From Cordia subcordata (Eukaryota > Streptophyta > Magnoliopsida > Boraginales > Cordiaceae), in the NCBI GenBank assembly GCA_028554755.1, contig JAPTOF010000003.1, forward strand, positions 20,644,501-20,708,500: a stretch of DNA of 64,000 nucleotides, written 5' to 3'. How positions within the stretch are numbered: the stretch's first letter is position 1; every line of letters starts with the position of its first letter. The notes beneath the pieces are model-generated. The model ran no database searches. It was not told the origin of the DNA and was given only the letters and a program-made list of their open reading frames with translations. A program made the translations under genes and the position numbers. Positions 21,536-64,000 of the stretch are shown here, in pieces.

Positions 21536-23030
21536 GTAACAAAACAATTAACAAAGAAAGTTATAATTTATACGAGGTGTATTTATAATGTACATTATAA
21601 TGTCACAAAATGACGTTAATAACACATTACTTATAACTTACGTTCACAAACCATTACTTATGTGTCGAATTCCTCTATGACAACCAGCAGAAAAAATATA
21701 CGATTAGATGAAAGTTTGAAACATAGTTTTTACATCTTCATTGAAAATGGTTAGTATATTATTAAAAGAAATTTAAGAATACAATTATACCTGCGTAAGG
21801 GTCATCTTCACTTTCAACACTATTATCATTCACTTCAGGAGAATATGCATTTTGAACAAATCTTTCTAAAAAAATATAAAAATTTTAGCTAAATAATTAA
21901 TTGATATAGAAATGATAATCATTATCAATCATCAATCATTTAATTATAAAATTAAAAATTTTGAATATACCTCCTTCTATAGTATGGGTATTATCATCTA
22001 AATCATTGATAATAGAACTCAACTCGCAAATGGATTGTTGAAAGGTAGTTGCATTTTGTTGATGGGATGCAAAACTACCATTTGATGTTGAATCACATGA
22101 CACACGATCTGGCTTCGAATTTTGCATGCGGTTGATGACACCATCATTTTGATCAAAATTTGAAAATTATTAGAAAGATAAACTACGCAATTAGATATAT
22201 CAGCAAGTCATGGCCTTTTAGGTCTCCCTTTTCTGACAACACTTTTTGACCCCAATAAAGTATTGTTATTTTCCTTGTCTAACAATTGACAATTAAACAA
22301 CCCAATAATTGGTATAGAGCCACTGCAACTTGAAACATTACTCCTATCGAACAGTTTGTTTTTTTCTAAACTGATCACGTAATATAGATTTCGAAGAACC
22401 TCTCACATCAGATGTTGATCCTGAGAATTAAAAAAAAATAATAGTAAGAAATATGTGCACAATTAAAAAAAAAAAGAATCCACGTAAAAACAATTTTTTT
22501 TAAGGAATAATATAAGACCAAGGACCTCTTATATGTTTTGCATGCATAATGTCCTTTCTTGTAGATCAAGCAAGTTTGTGGTCATGTGATGGATTAGATT
22601 CACAATTGACATTTTCAATATCCGTAATGCAGAAGGAGTATCCAAGTTATCATATTGGAAAAACAAATTTGAATTAACTTGAGGATTATTTTGCATTGTT
22701 TTGGGTGTCAGTTCTAACATCACTCTTTTCAAATTGGATGGATAGTTCATTTCAGTATTAGTTAAATTTGAAAATGGGTAGGAATGAACATCAACATTGG
22801 AAGTATTACAACCATATGAGTTTTGCAATTTTGATTTTCCTGGATAAATTTGAGATAAACAAAATTAGTACAATTTTAAATAAAGTGATATACAAATAAA
22901 ATAAATAGAAAATAAAATAACATGTATAAGTCAAACCTTTATCCCGTCTCATTTGTCGTACATCTTTTCTAAAGGCACATGCATTCGCTTTTTTATCAAA
23001 ATGTTCCATAGAAAATGTTTCCTGAAAATT
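21536..23030 (-). pseudogene. Helitron 5' region with candidate upstream exons
   Basis: Short open stretches (23009-22806, 22828-22529, 22127-21936) are separated by AT-rich sequence and may be exons of the N-terminal Helitron protein. The first contains KKANACAFRKDVRQMRRDKG. A basic segment at about 22240-22205 reads RKGRPKRP, resembling an AT-hook. I cannot assign a function. The placement between the Rep start and the element's 5' end suggests the leader exons of the Helitron gene. Confidence 0.4.
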
Positions 23031-23996
23031 AACATTTTCATATAGCTAAAATAATTGAAAATTAAATTTAAAATTCAAAACAAAAGGTAATCCTATAAGA
23101 TTGATATTATAAAAATTTCATACGCTTTCACACGTAAAATGCAATATAAAAAGAAAAAAAAGAAAGATATCATCAAATTAAAAAAAAATGACTTTAATAT
23201 GTCACATAAGATTTCTCATAAAAAAATAGTCGGCCAAACCAAAGGGATAAATATATTTAACTTAATATTTATCTTACGAATAAAAATAATAAAAAATTAC
23301 AAATAGAATAATTGAACCTCATTTAGTGCTCTACACACATTTATATTTTTATGATCACCTATGGTACACTATCAAAGAAGTTAAAAGACCTTCAAAATAT
23401 AGTATATAAAAATTAGCAATATAAGAAAGGAAATGGAATATAGGATTTTCAGCAAATATATGGTCAGGGCCCAATTAATGAACATGTTGTAATTTGCAAG
23501 GACGCACTTTAATAACATTTTGGGTCAAGAGGAAAATATGAAAATGAATATCTGCTTTTACCCCATGTATTACTCATTTATACCATTTAGTGTGTAACCT
23601 TATACAATAAAGTTTAATTGACAATGAAAATTTTATACATCTGAAGAAGTTAAAAAGACCTTCAAAAGATAGTATATAAAAAATAGAAATATAAGAAAGG
23701 AAATGGAATATATATATTAATAAGAAAATTAATTTAAGCTTATTATAATAAATGATTTGAAAAGCATACCTGTCTACTCGTGGTGAGTGAAATAAATTAA
23801 TATCAGATTTCAAGTTTTCCAAAGCTATTACAAAAATTCTATAGCAAGAAAATTATTGGGCACCACTTCTATTATGATTATTAACACAGTTATAGGGCAA
23901 CATTAAAAAAAATAGCTAAGTTGGCAAGTTAAAAGAAGTTGACTTGGTAAATAAATGAGTGCTGATGTGACTAAAGTCTATACATATATATATAGT
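23031..23996 (-). other. Helitron 5' non-coding end
   Basis: AT-rich sequence without convincing coding potential. A segment of about 65 bp occurs twice in the same orientation (23378-23442 and 23643-23706; both read gttaaaa-gacc, a tatagtatataaaa run, then aagaaaggaaatggaatat). The subterminal block shared with 7318-7380 lies at 23905-23972. Confidence 0.5.
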
Positions 23997-24147
23997 TTCC
24001 ACTTCAGCAAAAGCAACCAATTTTGACTTCTCAAAGTTCGACCTTAAAAGAAGTGGAAACTTTAATGGTGGGATAAAAAAATCATTAACTAACAATGGCC
24101 ATGCTCCATCTTTTGCAAGTTTTGATCCGGGTTCCACAAGAGATGGA

Positions 24148-24785
24148 CAGAGGAGGCAAACAGGCACCCGCGGGCCAACCCAACTCGTTTAGCACGGGTT
24201 ATGCGGTTCCGCATGTTGGGTCGGGTCGGGTTGGATTCATGCGGGTACCTACATCCCCTATCCGCACCCGCGGGTTTGCGGGTTAATCCGCTTAATGTTT
24301 TGGTATTTTAATTAAAAATAAATAAAACCAAAGAAATTAAGTAATAATTAATAAATACTTGTGACTTGTTTGACCCAAAAAAACAAAAAATTAGGCACCT
24401 AAAAATAGTTAAAGTTAATGAACTAAATGTCACAAACACAATCAATAATTTAAAATCTCCATTAAACACCTAATCACAAACTAATATTAACATAATAAGA
24501 CAACAATTACCATAGTCCATAGCTACAATCAAAGTCTCAAATATGACTGTTAAGGCTCTAAACTGTAAAGTACAATAAGAAGAAAAAACTTAAGGTTTTT
24601 AACTTTAAATTTATATGTATTAAAAAAAAGATACTCGCGGGTCAACCAGCACAATCCCTCCTTTGCGCGGGTCGGGTCGGGTCCACCCGTTTGCCTTGCC
24701 GGTTATGAAATGCTAAATCCTAACCCTACATTTATGCAGATTAAACGATTTAATTCGTGAGTCCAGACCTATTTTGTCACCTCTA
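24148..24785. mobile_element. Non-autonomous hAT-type element (638 bp)
   Basis: The left end (CAGAGGAGGCAAACAGG) and the reverse complement of the right end (TAGAGGTGACAAAATAGG) form imperfect inverted repeats of the same family as 53841-54323. Flanks GAGATGGA (24140-24147) and GAGATAGA (24786-24793) are a 7-of-8 target duplication, the hAT length. Subterminal regions contain clustered GGGTCGGGT and CCCGCGGG motifs. No transposase is encoded. Confidence 0.7.
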
Positions 24786-25630
24786 GAGATAGATATGAGC
24801 TCGCTGGTCCTTTGCAAACTACCCAATGGGTAGAGATGTGTTGTCTCTTTCCCACGTGAAAGACAAGGAAAGAGAAGTTTGTCTCCTGGTGGGAAATGTT
24901 AAAAAAAAAAAAAAAAAGATGCCTACTTTTTAGAATTATAGGACTACAATGATTAATAAGCAATATTGAATAATTACACCTAACCTTATCAAATATCACT
25001 AAAAGAATGCACAGTTAAAAGAAATTATATCATAATTGAAGAAGTTATAGCCTAGATAGGCGGCCGTAACTTCGCCACTTATTGGAGATGTATGTAGTAT
25101 GTTCTTCAGCTATTAGGACTTGGGTAGGATTAGTAATTAGTTAAAAATAAAAAAATACAACAAAACAATTATTACTTTGTCTTATATGTACATGCAAAAA
25201 TCATTATATTGTTCCCTAGAAAAAACAAAAAGAAAAAAGAAAAAGTTTACCCATTTTTGTGTGACAAGCTCTCACTTATCTACCACGAGAATTTCTCTTT
25301 CAACCAACAAAAACAAAAATTTAAACCAAATAAGCTATAGACCGAACTCACGGCTACCCACTGCATAACATAACTAATGACATGCAACTTCGCACACGTC
25401 TTCAACACGGAAGAAAAGTTGCGGCTCCACTTAACGAAGCCAAGAGAAAATTCCATAACCTATAAGCAGGTCATCACTGACTGTTGATACATATAAGAAC
25501 ATAGTACAACGTGCAATTTTTTAAGTCATTGTCGTGTTGGCTATGCTCTCATTTTGACATTTGTTATCAAATTATTGAATTACATTTCAATTAATATCGT
25601 TCGCTGTAGTGTCTATCTATATTTAAGACT

Positions 25631-25637
25631 TATATAT
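25631..25637 (+). promoter_or_regulatory. Candidate TATA box of HMA gene 1
   Basis: TATATAT lies about 115 bp upstream of the start codon, within a segment conserved in gene 2 (59919-59925, same context gactTATATATTGCttatcc). Conservation between paralogues supports a core promoter. The transcription start is not determined. Confidence 0.45.
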
Positions 25638-25751
25638 TGCTTATCCAACAAGCTTTTGTATGAGCCCCTCTACATGTATTGTTTGCTCATCTATTTTGTG
25701 TGCAAAACTAGAGTAAAATATTCAATTTTTCATCTAAAGCAGTTGCTGGAT

Positions 25752-58415
<32,664 letters not shown>

Positions 58416-58844
58416 AATCATACTTCCTTGCAACAATGATGCACAAATTCATAAATAGAGATCAAATAATTATATATATGGAGTAATAAGTTTTGTCCCC
58501 ATAAATATTATACCATTTGATGCAACTTCCAATGGCTTTTACTATTGCTGTCACGAGTTTTGGGCCGCATGGGATATGATATCTAAAATTAAGACAAACA
58601 TGGCATGACAAGTAGATGGGTTGAGCAACCATCAACATTTATTTGACACATTCTGTTGTAAAAGGGTCAACAAGCAACAGAGAAAAATAATCGAATCCAT
58701 TTAACTAGTGAAGGAGTCAAGATTCTTATCAAAGGGGTGAAGAAAATATAAACAACTTAAAATATAAATATTCAGAGTAAATATTTTACTAATTTACGAT
58801 GAAATTACAAGAGTTCCTTGTGAGTTTTGAAAATGATGCATAAT
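58416..58844 (+). other. 3' flank of HMA gene 1
   Basis: It aligns with 62088-62375 downstream of gene 2 (shared taagttttgtcccc, gatatgatatctaaaatt and agacaaacat). It probably includes the 3' UTR. No other gene is seen. Confidence 0.6.
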
Positions 58845-59153
58845 CACTACAAAAAATTTATGAATTTGAGAGGAAAAATTTTCATCTCAAACTTAAAAAA
58901 TTCCCTCTCAAAATAGATTTGAGACGGAATTTGAGATAGAAATTTTCTGTCTCAAAAACTCTCATCTCAAATTCTATCTCTAATTGAACAAAAAATTTTC
59001 CATCTCAAATTTCTATCTCAAATTCCGTTTCAAATTTGTATTAACTTATTAGAAAGTTTAGTCCAAAATTTCCGTCTCAAATTTAGACAAAAATTTTCCA
59101 TCTCAATTTGAGACGAAAATTTTCCATCCCAAGTTCACCAATTTCTAGTAGTG
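58845..59153. mobile_element. CACTA-derived MITE (309 bp)
   Basis: It starts CACTACAAAAAATT and ends AATTTCTAGTAGTG. The interior is built of tttgagac-ggaat and ccgtctcaaa variants, like the subterminal repeats at 53040-53667. It is absent from the flank of gene 2, so it inserted after the duplication. A clean 3-bp target duplication is not visible. Confidence 0.75.
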
Positions 59154-59263
59154 ATTAATGGTTTCATTACTAATAATATCAAATATATCCCTTTCAGTAT
59201 ATGTCAATCCAGTGATCACTCATTCGATCTCTTAGTTTGTTCTTAATCACACTCATGGTGGGA

Positions 59264-60885
59264 AATGTTAATAAACAAAAGATACCTACCTTTTAGAATT
59301 ATAGGACTATAATATACTTACTTTTTAGAATTATAGGACTATAATAATTAATAGCCAATATTGAATAATTACATCTCACCTTATCAAATATCACTAAAAT
59401 AATACACAGTTAAAGAAATTATATCATAATTGAAGATGTTATAGCCACAGATAGGCGGCCATAACTTCGCCACTGGTTGAATTGAAGATGTACGTAGTAT
59501 GCTCTTCAGGTCTTAGGACTTGAGACTTGGGTAGGATTAGTAATTAGTTAAAAGCAAAAATTACAACAAAACAATTATTACTTTGTCTTTCAACCAACAA
59601 AAACAAAAATTTAAACCAAATAAGCTATAAACCGAACTCACAGCTATCCAATGTATAACGTAACTAATAATATGCAACTTCGCACACACGTCTTCAACAC
59701 GGAAGAAAAGTTGCAGCTCGATTTAACGAAGCCAAGACAAAACTCCTTAACCCATAAGTAGGTATATCACTGAATATTGATATATCTGAACATAGTACAA
59801 CGTGCATTTTCAAAGTCATTGTCGTGTTGACTACGCTCTCATCTTGACATTTGTAAACAAATTATTAATTACATTTCAATTGATATCGTTTGTTGTAGTG
59901 TCTTATATATTGAAGACTTATATATTGCTTATCCAACAAGCTTTTGTATGAGCCCTCTATATATACTGTTTGCTCATCTCCTTTGTATGCTAAACTAGAG
60001 TAAAATATTCAATTTTTCATCTAAAGGAGTTGCTAGATATGAAGGTATGGCTCGAGTTCGCTGGGCTCTCAAAATTCATACTAGCTAGTTTATTTTATTT
60101 TATTTTATTTTTTCACAAGCCATGCATGCATCTAATATTTTTGGCTTATGGTGATGCAGAAAAAGGGGATTTTTAAAGTGCACATGCCTTGCGCGAAATG
60201 CCGGACAAAGGCACTACAAATTGCGGCAGAAGAAGTTGGTTTGTATCTCCTTATTGTGATTATGCATGTTTTTATTTCCTCGTTATTTATTTTTTTTTCT
60301 TTAACCGACTTCACCTAATGTGATAATATATATTTGGTTTGGCATGATTTGATTTTAAAGTTTTTTGTTTCTTTTCTTTTGGTGTTATACTTTAGTCACT
60401 CCATATTAAAGCATGGGAAACACTTGTGATAGGTTACAGAGTCTTAGACCCACATATTTATCTCAACTAGCTGTGTATAACTTTTTTTAAAATTATTTTT
60501 TCCAAGGATTATGGAAACACAGGTTATACACTCATGATCTTTTAAAATGAAGCACAAGAAACAATAGTGAGATGTATTTCTGAAATTCTAAATCACAAAG
60601 GAGTTTAAGAAATAATTCAAGGTGATTGTACCAATTTCTTTTAAAAGTGATAATTTGGGTTTAAAATTCGAATGACATGAGAGGTAAAAGATTACATTTG
60701 GGTGTGAAATGTGGGGGGGAAAAAAAATCAAAACCACAAGATTATCACCCATGCTTACCCATCAAATAAAGCAGATAAATTCCCCGCTTTTTTCTTTTTC
60801 TTTTGCTGGCAACTTTTTTTTTGTCATATTCTGGCAACTACTTGAGGATCATGATCAACTTTACCTAACGAAGGAATCGCCGGTC
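59264..60885 (+). repeat. Left part of HMA tandem duplication unit (copy 2)
   Basis: It aligns with 24893-26620. A 30-bp segment (tttttagaattataggactataat) is locally duplicated at 59290-59345 only in this copy. Confidence 0.85.
59919..59925 (+). promoter_or_regulatory. Candidate TATA box of HMA gene 2
   Basis: TATATAT in the context gactTATATATTGCttatcc is conserved with 25631-25637. It lies about 115 bp upstream of the ATG at 60039. Confidence 0.45.
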
Positions 60886-62087
60886 TTTCATGAACACTAT
60901 GTTTGGATCCGGAAGGGAGAGTTTAATAAAGGAAATGAAAGAAAAGGAAAGTATTATAAAAGAAATGAAAGGAAAGGATAAATTCTTATTTGGATTAAAA
61001 AAATTTTGTAAAGGAAAAGATAATAAAGGATTATAGATTTATCTTGTTCAGATTGAAAAGAAAATAGAATAAAGGATTAATTTTATGTTAAAATGGATCT
61101 TTATACATTTTTTTGGTTTTATGTTTAAATATAAAGAGAAACATAAAAAAAAAAAAGAAAAGTACAAGAGAAATTAATTCCTTTCCCTCCATTTTTTCAC
61201 CCAATTAGAAGGAGCCATTTTAAAGGATTTGGAGAAATAAATCATATTCCTCCTTAATCTGTTCTCTTCACATCCCTCCAACCCAAACTAAAAAAGAGAA
61301 TTAAGAAATCTTCAAAATCCATTTCCTTCCTTCCATTTCCCCAAATCCAAACAAGGGGGAAATGTTAAGCAAAAGTCTATTCCTTTCATCTTGTTGTCTT
61401 TCACTTTTTTATTATAACTTCACTGTCATTTGCAAAATATAGGATGTGACATCTTTTTATACTTCACTGTTACAAATCATTTTTTTATTATTTTGTGCCT
61501 CTTCTTTTTGATTTTTATTGCAATTACATTGTGAAATTTCAAAGAAAGCGGCTTCATTTTCCAAAGATTCTCATTTTCTGTGAAGGTCCCACAGTTGTTA
61601 GCACCTTTTCTAGTCTTCCTTCCCCAAATCCCTCGTTATTTTCACACGTTAACCTCAGGGGTTCGTCATTTGCTTACTTGATCACGATCAATCATAGTTC
61701 AGTAAAAATATTAAGTGGGTCCATCTATTTGGCACAAAGTTTTGTAATTTCATGACGACACAAACATGCTCACTACTATTATGGATACAAAACCTTAGAA
61801 CGGATCTAATAATTTTATTGAGAATTCATAATGTGTCATCTCATGTCACTTTCATGTAAAATTTGTATTCAATTTATTTATAAACTAACTTAATTCACCG
61901 TGATTAACGGTAAACAAAGCAATTCTTTTGTTACTGGGATGCAGGCGTCGACTCTGTTGGATTAGAAGGCCAAGACAAAAATCAACTGGTGGTTATTGGA
62001 AATGAGATTGATTTTGTCCACTTGGCTAAGTGCTTGAGGAAGAAAGTTGGATATACAGATATCTTAAGCGTTGTAGATGTGAAATAG
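60039..62087 (+). CDS. HMA gene 2: small heavy-metal-associated domain protein (75 aa, 3 exons)
   Basis: Coding exons are 60039-60044, 60160-60238 and 61945-62087, with GT donors at 60045 and 60239 and AG acceptors at 60158-60159 and 61943-61944. The joined frame is 228 nt including TAG. The first exon contributes only Met-Lys, a common arrangement in this family. The metal-binding loop is HMPCAKCRTKALQIA (CxxC present). The C-terminal half has DFVHLAKCLRKKVGYTDILS. There is no CaaX box, so it is HPP-type. It differs from gene 1 mainly in exon 3. Intron 2 is 1,706 bp and holds a MITE-like insertion. Likely a cytosolic metal-binding protein; the partner is unknown. Confidence 0.82.
60898..61353. 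mobile_element. MITE-like insertion in HMA gene 2 intron 2
   Basis: TGTTTGGATCCGGAAGGGA at the left and the inverse of ccccaaatccaaaca at the right form short inverted ends, with purine-rich left and pyrimidine-rich right halves. The segment is absent from the aligned part of the gene 1 intron. No target duplication is evident, so the limits are approximate. Confidence 0.5.
61354..61944 (+). other. Remainder of HMA gene 2 intron 2
   Basis: Non-coding. From about 61740 it aligns with 58085-58266 of gene 1. The stretch 61380-61740 has no counterpart in the window. Confidence 0.6.
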
Positions 62088-62988
62088 CTATAGAATTACA
62101 CTTTTATAACAAAACTACGCATAAAATCATCCATGGAAATCACTCAATTACGCGCAGGAATAAGTTTTGTCCCCAAAAATATTATATATCCATTTAATTC
62201 AAGTTTCAATCATTTCTATTATTGTCGTCATGAATTTTAAATTGATCCAATATGATATCTAAAATTGAGACAAACATAGCATGACATAGCATCCACCAAT
62301 ATTTATCAGAGTCGTTCTACTATAATAAGATAGGGTCAAGAACAAGCGACAGAGGAAAACAACAGAGTCTATTTAGCAAACACAGGTTGCTTATAAATTC
62401 TTAAATTTTATCTTCCAGTAGTAGGAAAGCTAACTAGTGGGTGTTCCGAAACACTAACAATATGCGGATTAATTAGTAAATTTAGCTCTTAGCAATCCAA
62501 TTAGATTTTCGTTAATTATTAGTGAGCCGCCAGACGCTCAACATCGTGTGCTAATTGAGAAGGATTAAAGAAGTAAGACGTTATCTAAGAAAGCGATTAT
62601 ATAACCGGATCTGACCTCTATTACAGCACCCTAGACCGAGTCCAGTTGATGATATATTATTATGCCATTACATGGAAACGCATGTCACTTCGGCCTAGGA
62701 ACCTCTGCAAATGTGGGAAAAAGCTTGGGCGCGTTCTGGAAACGCGGTCGTCATTCTGGAAGGGCGGACACGTTCCAGGAAAGCAAGTCTCATTCTGGGA
62801 ACGAGGCTCTTGTTCTGGGAGTGGACCCCGCATTTTCAAAGTGCGGCAAGCACATTTTCAAAACACAATTGAATTATATTTGAAAACTAATCTAAAAATA
62901 AGTTATTTTTGCAAAAAAATGTCTAAAATTATGTCAAAAAATTTTCCCAAAAAGGCGTCACTATCTCAGAGAAAAGTAGTCAACACTT
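62088..62988. other. 3' flank of HMA gene 2 and unassigned sequence
   Basis: Homology with the gene 1 flank ends at about 62375. Bases 62573-62625 repeat at window position 1-52. Between 62690 and 62830 the string ttctgg(a/g)a recurs about five times with cgttc/cattc spacers, a short degenerate internal repeat. Open frames here (62646-62990) look fortuitous. Confidence 0.4.
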
Positions 62989-63205
62989 GACTTCTGCGCA
63001 TGAGTTGGTAAGTGGCGCGACAGTGTGAGACACTCGACAACGCGATCGAATCAGCGCGCAGATCACCAAATATCATGCGGTCATTCGGATTTCCACGCCC
63101 GCTGGTCCTTCTCCTCGGGCCGCCACTCACGCACATCCTCAATTTACCTCCCGCTAGCTACGCCCCAGACAGAAAGTGCTCTCCTTTGGTTAATCCTTTA
63201 AAAAA
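62989..63205 (+). mobile_element. SINE-like retroposon with long target duplication
   Basis: The direct repeat AAAAGTAGTCAACACTT flanks the segment (62972-62988 and 63206-63222). The insert ends in an A-run (about 63200-63209). Near its start are a weak A-box-like string (gcatgagttggtaagtgg, about 62999-63016) and, about 30 bp on, a B-box-like string (gatcgaatc, about 63044-63052). The 17-bp duplication plus poly(A) indicates LINE-type target-primed integration. The tRNA-like promoter is degenerate, so a processed transcript fragment is the alternative. Confidence 0.55.
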
Positions 63206-63223
63206 AAAAGTAGTCAACACTTC

Positions 63224-63766
63224 TTGCCACAAATAGAGACATTCCGTAAACGGCACATGAAGACATCCCCAGACACCAGAGTTTCAAATTTGAATCCACC
63301 TATCTTGTCACATCAATCACGTACGAAGTTCCCTAACCCACCTTCCGGGAAGGGCCCTCTCTCACTAAAGAAACGCTTTCGATCTATTCTTGGGCTTCGT
63401 GGGCCTATTGATAAAAATGATTATTTTTTGGGCCCCGCCTTGATGGGTGTACACTTCAGGCTGGCCCGCGCTAGTGGTCGCCATAATCTGTCCAGCCCAG
63501 ATATTAATCCAGGTAGTAAATCTGCCTCCCCCGAAAACAAAAGCAAACCCAAAAGCCAAGATGGCTTGGGCCTTGTTGAAATCCCAATTGTTGAGGCTGG
63601 TCATTCTGAGGAAAGCTTCTCCGGAAGCGATGAAACTGCAAGAAAAGAAAAACAACCCAAAGACTTGTTCTTCCTCTCCCCAAAAAAAAACTCCTCATCC
63701 CCAAAAAATCCAAAAATTGCTGAGGTTCTGGGTGCTGTCTTTCAACAGCCCCAAACAGACCAATGA
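63224..63766 (+). pseudogene. LINE ORF1 tail (Gag-like), plus strand
   Basis: An open frame of 180 codons ends at TGA 63764-63766. It is Ser/Pro/Lys-rich (for example KNSSSPKNPKIAEVLG) with no zinc knuckle. It ends with an ATGA overlap onto a LINE ORF2 start, which is the main reason to call it ORF1. The true start is not identifiable, and the first codons (63224-63300) may belong to flanking sequence. Confidence 0.5.
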
Positions 63767-64000
63767 GGGTATTGGGCTGGAACTATCAGGGGTTGGGCTC
63801 TTCCCTGACAGCGGAAAACCTGAAGGATATACTTCATCTGCACAAGCCTCAAATATTTGGACTTTCTAAAACTAAAGCCAAGGATATTAAATTGAATAAA
63901 ATTAGCCCGTCGTTGTGGCTATAAAATCATCTGTTCTATAGACTCGGATGGCTGTATTTTGCCTTTGAGGGTGTCAAAATCGAGATGAGGTTCAGTAACC
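63763..64000 (+). pseudogene. LINE ORF2 start: endonuclease domain, truncated by window end
   Basis: ATG 63763 starts MRVLGWNYQGLGSS, then LHLHKPQIFGLSKTK: the apurinic-type endonuclease start of plant LINE ORF2 (usual form WNCRGLG and P-x-I-x-L-x-ETK). The canonical Cys-Arg is Tyr-Gln and the ETK Glu is replaced. A frameshift near 63900 is followed by GYKIICSIDSDG and a TGA near 63985. It continues beyond the window and is already decayed. Confidence 0.75.

Larger units (their letters stand above)
7455..23996 (-). mobile_element. Autonomous-type Helitron, decayed, interrupted by a Copia element
   Basis: On the minus strand the 3' end is CTAG (7455-7458), preceded by the perfect palindrome CGTGCAATTGCACG (7468-7481). 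That is the expected Helitron hairpin about 10 nt from the terminus. Rep and PIF1-like helicase motifs occur in the expected order upstream. The 5' end is placed near 23996, where a CTATATATA tract and the subterminal block shared with 7290-7454 occur; the canonical TC appears mutated, so this edge is approximate. Removing the 9.3 kb Copia insertion leaves about 7.2 kb. Numerous stops make it inactive. Confidence 0.8.

Noticed and set aside
62646..63236. Frames of 73-114 codons around 62646-63236
   Set aside because: They include a repeated ttctggaa string and the SINE-like insert, overlap in different frames and show no domain.

Overview
This is plant nuclear DNA, most likely from a eudicot. 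Short intron-containing genes sit in AT-rich sequence packed with nested transposable elements and endogenous pararetrovirus copies. I cannot name the species. I see no tRNA gene, rRNA gene or CRISPR array.

Host genes: two tandem copies of a small heavy-metal-associated (HMA) domain gene with identical three-exon structure. Gene 2 (60039-62087) is compact. Gene 1 has exons 1 and 2 at 25752-25951 but exon 3 at 58267-58415, so its second intron would be about 32.3 kb. The homologous gene 2 intron is about 1.7 kb. Splice sites and reading frame are intact in both. The surrounding block (24893-26620 and 58085-58830 versus 59264-60885 and 61740-62375) is a diverged tandem duplication.

Layout. 495-6085: minus-strand LINE carrying a MITE and a 1.9 kb non-autonomous LTR element. 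6092-7454: Helitron-like segment with a plastid atpB fragment. 7455-about 23996: a roughly 7.2 kb minus-strand autonomous-type Helitron (Rep plus PIF1 helicase, decayed), split in its helicase by a 9.3 kb SIRE-like Copia element (8807-18129). 24148-24785: hAT-type element. 26624-50019, inside the giant intron: four fragments (D, A, B, C) of one Caulimoviridae-like pararetrovirus in alternating orientation, bordered by ATT/TAT microsatellites. Copy B is split by an Athila-like Gypsy element (34658-44100). 50020-53667: CACTA remnant. 53841-54323: second hAT-type element. 55103-57515: head-to-tail Helitron array, the last unit followed by a second copy of the atpB-bearing segment. After gene 2: a SINE-like insertion (62989-63205) and the start of a plus-strand LINE (about 63230 to the window end).

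Target-site duplications and interruptions give a relative order: Copia after Helitron, Athila after pararetrovirus B, small LTR element after LINE, and the whole intron cluster most simply after (or specific to one copy of) the HMA duplication. The most notable points are the giant intron with a preserved frame, a shared GGTCGACC palindrome module in two unrelated LTR retrotransposons, the microsatellite-bounded inverted pararetrovirus cluster, and the Helitron-linked plastid atpB fragment.
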